A stretch of 64,000 nt of DNA, taken from positions 532,341-596,340 of the forward strand of contig NZ_JAAORO010000003.1 in the NCBI RefSeq assembly GCF_017695955.1, read 5' to 3'. Below the pieces are notes generated by a model that saw nothing but the letters and a program-made list of their open reading frames with translations, did not search any database and was not told where the DNA came from. Source of the DNA: Prochlorococcus marinus XMU1419 (lineage in GTDB: Bacteria > Cyanobacteriota > Cyanobacteriia > PCC-6307 > Cyanobiaceae). The first letter of the stretch is position 1, and every line of letters starts with the position of its first letter. Shown here in pieces: positions 8,746-17,957 of this stretch. The position numbers and the translations under genes were made by a program.

Positions 8746-10038
8746 TTAAGTAGATAAAGGAAGTAGAGAATCCTTTGAAATTAATTCTTCCTCTAATAGT
8801 TCAGATAATAATCGAATTAATGCAATTTTGATGTGAGCTATGTGAGAACCACCTTGAACAAAAATATTGTAAGGATCTCTTAGAGGGGCATCAGCAGAAA
8901 ATTCACTTGTACTACCTTCAATAAAGGTACCTCCTGCCATTAATAATTTTGAATCATATCCATCCATTGATGATGGAACAACATTCAGAAAAGAATCTAC
9001 AGGTGAAGAATTTTGAAATGATTGACAAACTTTTTGTACCAAATCAGGATTATTCAATCTTACTGACTGAATAAGATCAGATCTATAAGTTGCTGGCTCT
9101 GGTAAAACCTTAAATCCCAAATTTTTAAAGACTGCTGCAACCATATCAGCACCCTTTAGTGATTCGTGAACAATTTGTGGTGCTAAAAACAAACCCTGCA
9201 AAATTAATCTTCCTAGTCCAAAATTTATTCCTGCAGAAGAACCAATGCCTGGTGAGGTTAATCTAGAACATGCCATCTCAACCAACTCTGCATCTCCTGC
9301 AACGTATCCACCAGTAGGAACGATTGTTCCTCCCAAATTTTTAATCAAAGATCCAGCAATTATATTTGCCCCTTTAGAAATTGGTTCACTATCTTCAACA
9401 AGCTCCCCATAACAGTTATCAACAAAACATATACAATTAGGATCAAGAGAATGAATAAGACTACAAATTTTTTCTATCTGATGATTCGTAAGAGACTTTC
9501 TCCAACTATATCCACAACTTTTTTGTATGAATACTAATTTGCATGAATTTTCTTTAAAAGAATGAACAATTTTTTCTTCAAAAGAATCAAAATTCTCGCA
9601 AATATTTATTTGCTTATATTCAATGTCAAAATCTTTAAGTGAGCCTTTTCCTCCTCCCCTTATTCCTATGACTTCTTCTAACGTGTCATATGGTTGTCCC
9701 GTAATAGATAACATTACATCTCCAGGTCGAAGAATTCCAAATAAGACAGAACTTATTGCATGCGTTCCGCTTACAAATTGCATCCTCACAGCAGCCTTTT
9801 CAGCAAGAAACAATCTTGCAAAAACTGCATCAATTTTTTCTCTAGATATATCATCATGTCCACTACCAGAAGATTGATTGAAATGACTAGTAGAAACTTT
9901 TTCTTCCTTAAAAATTGTCAAAATATTTTCTAATTTCTGGAAAACCTGATTAGACCTTTCTTGGAAAACTTTACTTAAACTTTCTTCGACAGAAAGAATA
10001 GAGTTTTCAGCGAGTTTTAAGTTATTGTCAGGAGTCAT
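8746..10038 (-). CDS. Aluminium-resistance-type PLP enzyme (cystathionine beta-lyase-like)
   Basis: 430 residues of the fold-type I PLP family called 'aluminum resistance protein' or methionine gamma-lyase-like (YnbB). The start LKLAENSILSVEESLSKVFQ, the segment HFNQSSGSGHDDISREKID, and the expected PLP-lysine region IAGSLIKNLGGTIVPTGGY fit the family. The true substrate is not established; family members resemble Cys/Met-metabolism lyases. It overlaps no gene but lies two bases before gcvH, suggesting co-transcription with glycine cleavage. A role in amino-acid turnover is inference only. Confidence 0.85.
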   Translation of the reverse strand: MTPDNNLKLAENSILSVEESLSKVFQERSNQVFQKLENILTIFKEEKVSTSHFNQSSGSGHDDISREKIDAVFARLFLAEKAAVRMQFVSGTHAISSVLFGILRPGDVMLSITGQPYDTLEEVIGIRGGGKGSLKDFDIEYKQINICENFDSFEEKIVHSFKENSCKLVFIQKSCGYSWRKSLTNHQIEKICSLIHSLDPNCICFVDNCYGELVEDSEPISKGANIIAGSLIKNLGGTIVPTGGYVAGDAELVEMACSRLTSPGIGSSAGINFGLGRLILQGLFLAPQIVHESLKGADMVAAVFKNLGFKVLPEPATYRSDLIQSVRLNNPDLVQKVCQSFQNSSPVDSFLNVVPSSMDGYDSKLLMAGGTFIEGSTSEFSADAPLRDPYNIFVQGGSHIAHIKIALIRLLSELLEEELISKDSLLPLST

Positions 10039-10055
10039 TAATTAAAAAAATAATC

Positions 10056-10754
10056 TTATTTTTCAGAAGCTAAATTTCTTAATTCTGCGAGGAAAGCATT
10101 AGGTCCCCTGCCATGAAAATAAGAAAGATTTTTTGAAGCCTCATATAAATCAAGAAGTTCTCCATCTAATTCTTCTGCAGTATAATCTCTAATTCCTGCA
10201 ATTACCTCAGCAAAACGTTCTCTACGGGCAGATTTATTGACAGCATAGGCTTTCATTACTTGCATTTTACATGATCTCCAAGCCTTATTCTGGCAAAAAT
10301 GTACTGAAAGAGCATCACTCAAAGCAGAAGCTTCTTCATCTTCTATGTACCAGTCAAAAGATGAAGGTAGAGGTTTTAATCCTGAAAATATCTCGAATAA
10401 TTCCCCCGCCGACAATGGATGACCAGAATCATTTTTAAGGGGTAATGCAGACTCTTCCAAAGATTTCCATAACTCTGGGTAATCACTTTCAAAACGATCC
10501 CTGATTTTTTCAATACCTTGATCAAGAATCGTATTAACTTGAGCTAAAGCTAGAAAAACTTCAGGACCTGGCGAAGATAACTTCCCATTCCTAAGATTAG
10601 AAATTTGTGAATTATGAACTTTGCCTAAATCAAGAACTTCAGAAAGTAATGGCAAAACTCTGTGTGACCATCCATTTCTTTCATGCCAGAGATGTATCAA
10701 ATGAGCCATAGCCCTTCGACCTCTAGATAATTTATCGCGATATCCGAGACTCAC
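10056..10754 (-). CDS. Conserved hypothetical protein with HTH-like N-terminus
   Basis: 232 residues, family not recognised. Residues about 38-73 (VLDLGKVHNSQISNLRNGKL, then a helix with VFLALAQVN) look like the recognition part of a Cro/XRE-type helix-turn-helix. The C-terminal half is acidic and alpha-helical, without a known motif. GTG at 10754 opens the frame. Met16 (MAHLIHLWHERN, position 10709) is an alternative start, although the preceding RDKLSRGRRA looks coded. It is divergent from the desaturase gene. A DNA-binding role is inference; many such proteins in cyanobacteria have none shown. Confidence 0.7.
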   Translation of the reverse strand: MSLGYRDKLSRGRRAMAHLIHLWHERNGWSHRVLPLLSEVLDLGKVHNSQISNLRNGKLSSPGPEVFLALAQVNTILDQGIEKIRDRFESDYPELWKSLEESALPLKNDSGHPLSAGELFEIFSGLKPLPSSFDWYIEDEEASALSDALSVHFCQNKAWRSCKMQVMKAYAVNKSARRERFAEVIAGIRDYTAEELDGELLDLYEASKNLSYFHGRGPNAFLAELRNLASEK

Positions 10755-10829
10755 AGATAATTAAACTTATCAATAGTATAGTATGATAATATTACATATC
10801 GGCAATTTTGAAAATAGCATTTCAATATC

Positions 10830-11768
10830 ATGAATTCAGTGATTTTCCAAGAAACAGCAAAATTAAAAAAACCTGTTCCAGCTGAAAAAGTTATAGAACT
10901 CTCAGAAAAATTACTTGAACCTTCCAGTCATTCAAAAAGATATCCTCCAAGACTACATAAAACTTGGGGAACGATAATTTTCATGGTTGCAATTCATATT
11001 CTTTCTCTTGTAGCTATACAACCAAAATTTTGGAGTCTCCCTGCAGTAGTATCACTATTATTTTTTTATTGGGTAACTGCTTGTTTAGGAGTCACCCTTG
11101 GATATCACAGATTGTTATCTCATAGATCATTCATCGTTCCAAGATGGTTAGAAAGATTTTTTGCTACCTGTGGGGCTATAAGTTGCCAGCATGGACCAAT
11201 AGATTGGGTAGGTTTACACAGGCATCACCACTCCTTTTCAGATACTGAAGTTGATCATCACAATAGTAAAAGGGGGTTTTGGTGGAGTCATATGGGTTGG
11301 ATGTTTAAAGACGTTGAAGCTCTAAAAGCTGTTCCAAAACTAAGTGCAGATTTAATTAAGGATCCATACTATAGATTTCTAAATAAATATTTTTTATTCT
11401 TACAAATTCCTATTGCACTCTCTTTGTACGCAATAGGTCAAAAATTAGGAGTTGGAGGATGGGCTCTAGTCCTTTGGGGAATTCCATTAAGGCTTGTAGT
11501 TGTTTATCACATAACTTGGCTAGTAAACTCTGCGACGCATTGTTGGGGTAAAGCACCATTCGAGAGTGGTGATTCATCTAAAAACAATGCGTGGGTTGCA
11601 GCATTAACATTTGGAGAAGGTTGGCATAATAATCATCATGCATTTCCCAATTCGGCAAAACAGGGATTATTTAGAGGTCAGATAGATTTAACATGGGAAC
11701 ATATTAAGATTCTTGCGAAATTTGGTCTTGCAAAAAAAGTAAAGTTACCCTCTAGGTCTTATTATTAA
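10830..11768 (+). CDS. desC: Acyl-lipid Delta-9 fatty acid desaturase
   Basis: 312 residues, a membrane di-iron desaturase. It has the three histidine boxes HRLLSH (residues 93-98), HRHHH (130-134) and HNNHH (266-270), with hydrophobic segments around residues 47-64, 70-91, 185-200 and 209-233. DesC-type enzymes put the first double bond into C16/C18 chains of membrane glycerolipids using ferredoxin, and set membrane fluidity. The [11 protein letters not shown] and [12 protein letters not shown] context is that of the Delta-9 group. Regiospecificity is inferred from the family. It precedes rplI by 20 bases. Confidence 0.93.
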   Translation: MNSVIFQETAKLKKPVPAEKVIELSEKLLEPSSHSKRYPPRLHKTWGTIIFMVAIHILSLVAIQPKFWSLPAVVSLLFFYWVTACLGVTLGYHRLLSHRSFIVPRWLERFFATCGAISCQHGPIDWVGLHRHHHSFSDTEVDHHNSKRGFWWSHMGWMFKDVEALKAVPKLSADLIKDPYYRFLNKYFLFLQIPIALSLYAIGQKLGVGGWALVLWGIPLRLVVVYHITWLVNSATHCWGKAPFESGDSSKNNAWVAALTFGEGWHNNHHAFPNSAKQGLFRGQIDLTWEHIKILAKFGLAKKVKLPSRSYY

Positions 11769-11788
11769 CTATATTGTTCAATATTTTC

Positions 11789-12244
11789 ATGGCAAAAAGA
11801 GTACAAGTCGCATTAACTGAATCAATCGCTTCACTAGGTAAAGAAGGAGATCTAGTTGAAGTAGCACCTGGATACGCAAGAAATTTTTTATTACCTTATG
11901 GCAAGGCAATGAATGTAACACCGGCAGTCCTTAAACAAATTGAAAGGAAGAAAGAAAAAGAAAAAATCGCTGCTGATAAGTTAAAGCAAGAAGCATTAGA
12001 TTTCCAAACTGCATTATCTACCATAGGTAGGTTTACTATCAAAAAACAGGTTGGAGAAGATGGTGTTCTTTTTGGAACTGTTACCAATGGGGATGTTGCC
12101 GAAGCAATAGAAGCGGCAACTAAAAAAGAAATTGATAGAAGAAACATCACAGTTCCTGATATTCATAATTTAGGTTCTTTTACTGCAAAAATAAAATTGC
12201 ATCCAGAAGTAAATGCAGAAGTGAATATTGAAGTAACAAGTTAA
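11789..12244 (+). CDS. rplI: 50S ribosomal protein L9
   Basis: 151 residues starting [21 protein letters not shown] place the start at the ATG at 11789; the frame is open back to a TTG at 11774, but the extra residues do not belong to L9. The N-terminal rRNA-binding domain has [18 protein letters not shown], then a long charged connecting helix (about residues 45-75) and the C-terminal domain with [20 protein letters not shown]9 sits at the base of the L1 stalk. It is followed by dnaB, a frequent bacterial order. Confidence 0.97.
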   Translation: MAKRVQVALTESIASLGKEGDLVEVAPGYARNFLLPYGKAMNVTPAVLKQIERKKEKEKIAADKLKQEALDFQTALSTIGRFTIKKQVGEDGVLFGTVTNGDVAEAIEAATKKEIDRRNITVPDIHNLGSFTAKIKLHPEVNAEVNIEVTS

Positions 12245-12302
12245 TCAATTTGTTGCATTATTTTGAAAAGTAGCCAGAGTATATATCTAAGCAATTAAAG
12301 AT

Positions 12303-13685
12303 ATGGTTTCAGTACCTTTTCCAAATAATGGGCAAAATAAAAATTTTAAAAAGGATTTTAATAGTGAAAATGCTGGACTAGTCCCTCCTCAAAACGTTCA
12401 AGCAGAGGAAGCTGTTCTTGGTGGCATACTTCTTGATCCAGACGCGATCGGAAGAATTGCAGACCTAATTAAACCTGAAGCTTTTTATATAAATGCCCAT
12501 CAAGAGATTTATAGAACGGCATTAATGTTGCATACCCAGGGTAAACCAACTGATTTAACATCAATGAGTGCTTGGTTAGCAGATAATGGATCACTAGAAA
12601 AAATTGGAGGGAACAACAAACTAGTAGAATTAGTTGAAAATGTTTCCTCTACAGCATCCATAGAACAAGTTGCTAATTTAATTAACGACAAATTCATGAG
12701 AAGGCAACTTATCAGATCTGGAAATGAGGTGGTTCAACTAGGTTTTGATCAAACTCAAGATACCAATGAAGTGCTAGATAAAGCGGAGCAAAAAATTTTT
12801 GAAATAAGTCAAGAAAAACCTTCAAAAGGTCTTACTCAAGCAGCTGAAATCCTTACAAGTACTTTCAATGAAATAGAGTCGAGATCATTAGGTACTTCAG
12901 TAGCTGGAATTCCAGTAAATTTTTACGACCTTGATGCGATGACTCAAGGATTTCAAAGAAGTGATTTAATAATTGTTGCTGGAAGACCTTCAATGGGAAA
13001 AACTTCAATAGTTCTTAATCTGGCTAAAAATGTTGCACAATCTCAAGATTTACCTGTGTGCGTATTTAGCCTTGAAATGAGTAAAGAACAGTTGACATAT
13101 AGATTACTCTCTATGGAAGTTGGAATTGAGAGTGGCAGATTAAGAACAGGAAGATTACAGCAAGATGAATGGCCTTTGCTTGGAGAAGGTATCAATTCAT
13201 TAGGTCAATTACCAATATTTATAGATGACAAACCTAACTTAAGTGTTTTAGAGATGAGATCTCTGTGCAGAAGATTAATAGCTGAACAAAAAAAAGAATT
13301 AGGATTAATTGTTATTGATTACCTCCAGCTGATGGAAGGATCAACCCCTGATAATAGGGTGCAAGAACTTTCACGAATAACAAGAGGTCTTAAAAGCATG
13401 GCTAGAGAATTAAAAGTGCCAGTAGTAGCTTTATCTCAGCTTAGTAGAGGAGTAGAGTCTAGAACAAATAAAAGACCAATGTTAAGCGATCTAAGAGAAT
13501 CAGGATCTATTGAACAAGACGCAGATTTAGTATTAATGATTTACAGAGATGAATATTATAATCCAGAGACTGAAGATAGAGGAATTACAGAAATCATTGT
13601 CACTAAACATAGAAATGGACCCGTAGGAACTGTTAAATTATTATTTGAACCTCAATTTACTAGATTTAGGAATTTAGCTAATTAA
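12303..13685 (+). CDS. dnaB: Replicative DNA helicase DnaB
   Basis: 460 residues, normal DnaB length. The N-terminal domain begins after a short polar leader at [19 protein letters not shown]. The RecA-like motor has Walker A GRPSMGKT (residues 227-234), Walker [11 protein letters not shown], and [11 protein letters not shown] followed by [15 protein letters not shown]. DnaB is the hexameric 5'-3' helicase at the replication fork. No intein interrupts the motor domain, although DnaB is an intein host in some cyanobacteria. mnmG follows after 13 bases. Confidence 0.97.
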   Translation: MVSVPFPNNGQNKNFKKDFNSENAGLVPPQNVQAEEAVLGGILLDPDAIGRIADLIKPEAFYINAHQEIYRTALMLHTQGKPTDLTSMSAWLADNGSLEKIGGNNKLVELVENVSSTASIEQVANLINDKFMRRQLIRSGNEVVQLGFDQTQDTNEVLDKAEQKIFEISQEKPSKGLTQAAEILTSTFNEIESRSLGTSVAGIPVNFYDLDAMTQGFQRSDLIIVAGRPSMGKTSIVLNLAKNVAQSQDLPVCVFSLEMSKEQLTYRLLSMEVGIESGRLRTGRLQQDEWPLLGEGINSLGQLPIFIDDKPNLSVLEMRSLCRRLIAEQKKELGLIVIDYLQLMEGSTPDNRVQELSRITRGLKSMARELKVPVVALSQLSRGVESRTNKRPMLSDLRESGSIEQDADLVLMIYRDEYYNPETEDRGITEIIVTKHRNGPVGTVKLLFEPQFTRFRNLAN

Positions 13686-13698
13686 ATCGATCCTCATA

Positions 13699-15666
13699 AT
13701 GCAAGATCATCACTCAACAAATGAATCTTTTGACATTATCGTCATTGGAGGGGGACATGCGGGATGTGAAGCTGCTATAACAACGGCAAAATTAGGATTT
13801 TCTACAGCCTTATTCACAATCAATTTAGATAGGATTGCTTGGCAACCTTGTAATCCTGCAGTTGGTGGTCCAGCAAAAAGTCAGTTAGTGCATGAAGTTG
13901 ATGCATTAGGAGGAATCATTGGAAAATTAGCTGATAAAACAGCAATTCAAAAAAGAATATTAAATGCAAGTAGAGGACCAGCTGTATGGGCATTAAGAGC
14001 TCAAACAGATAAAAGAGAATACTCAAAAAAGATGATCGAAATTCTTCAAAATACAGATAATTTATCTTTAAAAGAAGCAATGATTACTGAACTGGATATT
14101 GCAAAAACTGAAGAAATTGGATTGAACTCAAAAAAAATCGTAAAAAAAAGAATAAAAGGTGTTAGGACTTTTTTTGGTAGTTATTATTCAGCAAAATCAG
14201 TTATCATTACAGCCGGTACATTCTTAGAAGGAAGAATATGGATAGGAAATAAATCAATGTCAGCTGGGAGATCAGGCGAACAAGCAGCAAAAGGTCTTAC
14301 TCAAAACTTGCACGAAATTGGTATTAAAACAGAACGTTTAAAAACAGGAACTCCAGCAAGAGTTGATAAAAGAAGTATTATTTTTGATGAATTAGATATT
14401 CAACCAAGTACTGCAGCAGATAAATATTTTTCGTTTGACCCAGATATAAAAAATAATATGCCCCAAGTTAGTTGTCACATCACAAGAACAACTACCAAAA
14501 CACATCAACTAATTCGAGACAATTTACATTTAACTCCTATTTACGGGGGTTTTATTGATAGTAAGGGGCCGAGATATTGTCCATCAATTGAAGATAAAAT
14601 CGTTAAATTTGCTGATAAAGAATCACATCAAATTTTCTTAGAACCAGAAGGAATTAATACCCCTGAAATATATGTTCAAGGATTCTCTACAGGTTTACCC
14701 GAAAATATTCAATTAGAACTTTTAAGAACCTTACCTGGATTAAGTGAATGTAAAATGTTGCGACCAGCATATGCTGTCGAGTATGACTATATCCCTGCAA
14801 CACAACTCCAACCAACACTCGAAACGAAAGAAATTAAATATTTATTTAGCGCTGGACAAATCAATGGAACTACTGGTTATGAAGAGGCAGCAGCACAAGG
14901 ATTAGTTGCAGGAGTCAATGCAACAAGAAAACTAAACAAAAAAGATCCAATAATCTTCACTAGAGAAAGCAGCTATATAGGGACAATGATCAATGATTTA
15001 ATTACCAAAGATCTCAAAGAACCATATAGAGTTCTTACTAGTAGAAGTGAATACAGGTTGACCCTGAGAGGAGATAATGCAGATAGGAGATTAACCCCAT
15101 TAGGTTATGAACTTGGGCTAATTGATGAGAAAAGATGGTCGTTCTATCAAGAAAAAATGAAACTCCTTGAAGAAGAGAAATTAAGATTAAAAAACACTCG
15201 TTTAAAAAATACGGATGAAATATCAAAAAAAATTGAATTAGACACGGGATCAAAAATCAAAGGCTCAACAACTTTGAAAGAACTTTTAAAAAGACCAAAC
15301 TTTCATTATTCAGATCTAATTAAATATAATTTGACTGAAAAAAATATAGCTTCTTCAATACAGGAAGGTGTTGAAATAGATATTAAATACGAGGGTTATC
15401 TTAAAAGACAAAAAAACAATATTGAACAAATAAATCGTCAAAGCTGTAAATCTCTGCCTCAAGAAATAAATTATGAAAAGATAGATACATTATCATTAGA
15501 AGCTAGAGAAAATTTGAATAAGATAAAGCCAAAGAATTTTGGTGATGCTTCAAAAATTCCGGGAGTAAGCAAAGCAGATTTAACTGCATTACTTGTTTGG
15601 CTAAAAATAAGAGAAATAAATAAAGAAAAGGCAAATATTTTTGTCGAAAAAAAGTTATCATCTTAA
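13699..15666 (+). CDS. mnmG: tRNA U34 carboxymethylaminomethyl enzyme MnmG (GidA)
   Basis: 655 residues. With MnmE it modifies the wobble uridine U34 of several tRNAs, using FAD. It has the FAD-binding [14 protein letters not shown] near residue 12-26, the [23 protein letters not shown] segment, and the second signature [17 protein letters not shown]. The C-terminal helical part with [18 protein letters not shown] and a final domain after about residue 560 is complete. The C-terminal tail is Lys-rich, as expected at this base composition. The stop abuts the open frame of the next gene. Confidence 0.97.
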   Translation: MQDHHSTNESFDIIVIGGGHAGCEAAITTAKLGFSTALFTINLDRIAWQPCNPAVGGPAKSQLVHEVDALGGIIGKLADKTAIQKRILNASRGPAVWALRAQTDKREYSKKMIEILQNTDNLSLKEAMITELDIAKTEEIGLNSKKIVKKRIKGVRTFFGSYYSAKSVIITAGTFLEGRIWIGNKSMSAGRSGEQAAKGLTQNLHEIGIKTERLKTGTPARVDKRSIIFDELDIQPSTAADKYFSFDPDIKNNMPQVSCHITRTTTKTHQLIRDNLHLTPIYGGFIDSKGPRYCPSIEDKIVKFADKESHQIFLEPEGINTPEIYVQGFSTGLPENIQLELLRTLPGLSECKMLRPAYAVEYDYIPATQLQPTLETKEIKYLFSAGQINGTTGYEEAAAQGLVAGVNATRKLNKKDPIIFTRESSYIGTMINDLITKDLKEPYRVLTSRSEYRLTLRGDNADRRLTPLGYELGLIDEKRWSFYQEKMKLLEEEKLRLKNTRLKNTDEISKKIELDTGSKIKGSTTLKELLKRPNFHYSDLIKYNLTEKNIASSIQEGVEIDIKYEGYLKRQKNNIEQINRQSCKSLPQEINYEKIDTLSLEARENLNKIKPKNFGDASKIPGVSKADLTALLVWLKIREINKEKANIFVEKKLSS

Positions 15667-15747
15667 AAGCAATCGTTCAGAGCACTGAATAATAAACTTT
15701 TTAACTCACCAAAAATTTTATGGGAAGAAAAAGCTTCTACTTTTTTA

Positions 15748-16290
15748 GTGAAAAATTCACTCCCAGAAATATCTGGTTCATGGAAATTAATGTTGCTTGG
15801 GGATGGAAGTCCAACTAGACATCTACAGCTTTTAACTAATCAAGAGACGAAAATTAAATTAATTTCAATGCAAGTAGATCCTCTATGCATTCAAGAAGGT
15901 CCCAAAGAATTAAATCAGTTAAATGGCCCCTTAATTAGAAGACAAGTATGGATTAAAAACAATAATAAAAACCTAGCATGGGCTGAAAGTTGGTGGAATG
16001 CAGAACAAGTGAGTGAAAATTTAAAAGCCAAAGAAGAGCCAATTTGGAAGAATTTGACACAAGACAGATCAGAATTGTTTAGAGAAGTTGACCGAATTTC
16101 TCTTGTAAATTCAAATTGGTTAGAAGATCAATTTTGTTTTAAAGGACCATTCTGGTCAAGAAATTATAGATTTTTTCGAGACAAAAAGCCCTTAACGATT
16201 ATTAGAGAAGTCTTTAATCCTCATTTAGAAAATTTATTAGGTTATTCAGGAATTAAAGAATTTACAAAACTATACTCTTCTTCTTCTTGA
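15748..16290 (+). CDS. Chorismate-lyase-like (UbiC-related) protein
   Basis: 180 residues from the first conventional start, a GTG. The segment MLLGDGSPTRHLQLLT and the ending REVFNPHLENLLGY match the cyanobacterial chorismate pyruvate-lyase family, which makes 4-hydroxybenzoate, the head-group precursor of plastoquinone. The frame is open from the mnmG stop (15666) onward, and the 27 extra codons read plausibly as protein (NSPKILWEEKASTFL just before the GTG), so the true start may be a rare codon further upstream. Its 3' end overlaps the convergent next gene by 21 bases. Confidence 0.75.
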   Translation: MKNSLPEISGSWKLMLLGDGSPTRHLQLLTNQETKIKLISMQVDPLCIQEGPKELNQLNGPLIRRQVWIKNNNKNLAWAESWWNAEQVSENLKAKEEPIWKNLTQDRSELFREVDRISLVNSNWLEDQFCFKGPFWSRNYRFFRDKKPLTIIREVFNPHLENLLGYSGIKEFTKLYSSSS

Positions 16291-16833
16291 TCTAGGAAGA
16301 TTCCTTGATTTTGATTGACCTTGTTGGTTTAATTGATTTCTTGATAAATTATGTTCTTTTTCTGAATCTCTTTGCCATCTTTCAACTTTGAAATCCATTT
16401 CATCTGGCCAATCTTCGTTTATACTCTCTTTCCCATAAGGTAATTTTTTTTGCTCAGTTGTTTGTAAATTTTTTGGTTGCCTTAAAGATATTGCTTCTAG
16501 AGGTCTTTTTAAATAAGGTTTAGTAAATTCATAAGAATTGGATTCTCTAGTAAATGTCTTAATGTCGCTGTTATCACCGTAAAAATTATCATCATTCCAA
16601 TCATCGTTATCTTCATCAAAAAATAAATCTACTTTTTCTGATACCCATTTTCCTACTTTTTTAACACTCTTACTTGAGATTCCTTGAAAATCTGAGTTCC
16701 TCCTTTTACCTGGCCTAGCCCCAGATACTCCATCGACGAATTGTCTTCCAGTTTCAAAAATTTTATCAACTTGTTTATCAACAATATTTCTATCAAAACT
16801 ATTTCTAAGATTTCTAATTCTCCTTGAATCCAT
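16270..16833 (-). CDS. Hypothetical protein with arginine-rich C-terminus
   Basis: 187 residues, family not recognised. The N-terminus is basic, with SGARPGKRRNSDFQG near residue 36-50; a central stretch of about residues 70-88 is very acidic (DEDNDDWNDDNFYGD); the C-terminus ends RSRRRRV. No membrane segment. The charge pattern suggests a largely disordered protein that might bind nucleic acid or a partner, but that is only inference. The last 21 bases overlap the end of the convergent chorismate-lyase-like gene. Confidence 0.65.
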   Translation of the reverse strand: MDSRRIRNLRNSFDRNIVDKQVDKIFETGRQFVDGVSGARPGKRRNSDFQGISSKSVKKVGKWVSEKVDLFFDEDNDDWNDDNFYGDNSDIKTFTRESNSYEFTKPYLKRPLEAISLRQPKNLQTTEQKKLPYGKESINEDWPDEMDFKVERWQRDSEKEHNLSRNQLNQQGQSKSRNLPRSRRRRV

Positions 16834-16916
16834 AAATTATTATGCTTTTTAAAATATAAATTACATTAAAAAATTAAATAATTCCAAATATAGAAACAAA
16901 AACACATCTTATATTT

Positions 16917-17444
16917 TTAATCAAACAAAATTAAACATTTTTTGTTCCATGATCCATTAAAGAAATTTACACAACATTTTTTACATGCAATATTCTTTAT
17001 TCTTTTCCTATAGAAAAATTTTTCACCACAATTTTGACAAGTTCCTATGTATTTTAATTCTCTCCTCTCAATAGGAAATGAGTGCCTTACAGAAATTTGA
17101 AAATTCTTCTCTTTCTCATTAATTTCATTCATTTTTGCTAAGAAATTTGGGCCATGTATCTCATTTTTTTTTAATATCCTATCTACCCATGCATGAATCA
17201 TCTCATGACATAAAGTACTGTTTATTTCACTAGTAGATAATTTACTCAAAATAGGTTTCGATAAGATAATTTCAGAATCCATAAGGCCATTAATTCGTTT
17301 TCTTTTATAAAAACCAGCAGTAGTTTTTAATCTATTGTCACTCCATCTAACTTTTACTAAAGGTTGATTATTAACGGCTAAGGAATTTTCAAAATATTGG
17401 CTATTAAATCTATGAAATAAAGGTAGAAGAGGAATTACAGACAT
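16917..17444 (-). CDS. SprT-like zinc metalloprotease domain protein
   Basis: 175 residues. It carries the HExxH zinc site as HEMIH (residues 80-84) in TLCHEMIHAWVDRI, and a C-terminal zinc ribbon with CQNC (Cys136, Cys139) and CKKC (Cys154, Cys157). This is the domain order of the SprT family, related to the protease part of eukaryotic SPRTN, which degrades DNA-protein crosslinks. The bacterial role is not settled. The first ten residues are hydrophobic but too short for a convincing signal. It is 83 bases upstream of the arginine-rich hypothetical gene. Confidence 0.85.
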   Translation of the reverse strand: MSVIPLLPLFHRFNSQYFENSLAVNNQPLVKVRWSDNRLKTTAGFYKRKRINGLMDSEIILSKPILSKLSTSEINSTLCHEMIHAWVDRILKKNEIHGPNFLAKMNEINEKEKNFQISVRHSFPIERRELKYIGTCQNCGEKFFYRKRIKNIACKKCCVNFFNGSWNKKCLILFD

Positions 17445-17528
17445 TATGGATTAAAATTAGTATTATTTTGACAAAAAAAGCCATCAAAAACGATTTCTTT
17501 TCTTAAAGTAATAAAAACTCAAATCAAC

Positions 17529-17948
17529 ATGGATGCAACACTAGTAAAAGATATCGGAATTAAAGCCTTATTAGTTGGCGGAGCAGTACTAGTTTCTTTT
17601 TGGACTTTTAATGCAGTCAAATTAGTTATAAGCGCCAGAGGAATTAATCCATTAGTAAGAAAGTTTTTTGATCAAATAGCTGCTGGCAGAATTGATGCAG
17701 CTTATGGTTTGACTACAAAAACTTATAAAACTCATGTTAAACGCCAAGACTTTCTTAAATTTTTAGCTAGTTTAAACCTCAATAAATACAGAAATTTAAA
17801 ATCAGGAAGACCTAGAGTCCAAGAAGATCAAATCATAATAACTTTAAATTTAAAGTCAGAAGACAAACAAGATGAGCTTCCATTAGATTTTACTTTCGCA
17901 AAAACTGATAATGATTGGAAAATAGACAGAATAGCTAAAGTGAATTAA
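17529..17948 (+). CDS. Single-pass membrane protein with NTF2-like domain (hypothetical)
   Basis: 139 residues. A membrane segment covers about residues 11-33 (IKALLVGGAVLVSFWTFNAV). The remaining part, with VRKFFDQIAAGRIDAAYGLT and a final DFTFAKTDNDWKIDRI, has the alpha/beta pattern of NTF2-like/DUF4864-type domains. No catalytic residues can be assigned. It lies nine bases before the ATP-dependent ligase gene on the same strand, so the two may be co-transcribed; a functional link is not shown. Confidence 0.7.
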   Translation: MDATLVKDIGIKALLVGGAVLVSFWTFNAVKLVISARGINPLVRKFFDQIAAGRIDAAYGLTTKTYKTHVKRQDFLKFLASLNLNKYRNLKSGRPRVQEDQIIITLNLKSEDKQDELPLDFTFAKTDNDWKIDRIAKVN

Positions 17949-17957
17949 TCATTTCTT

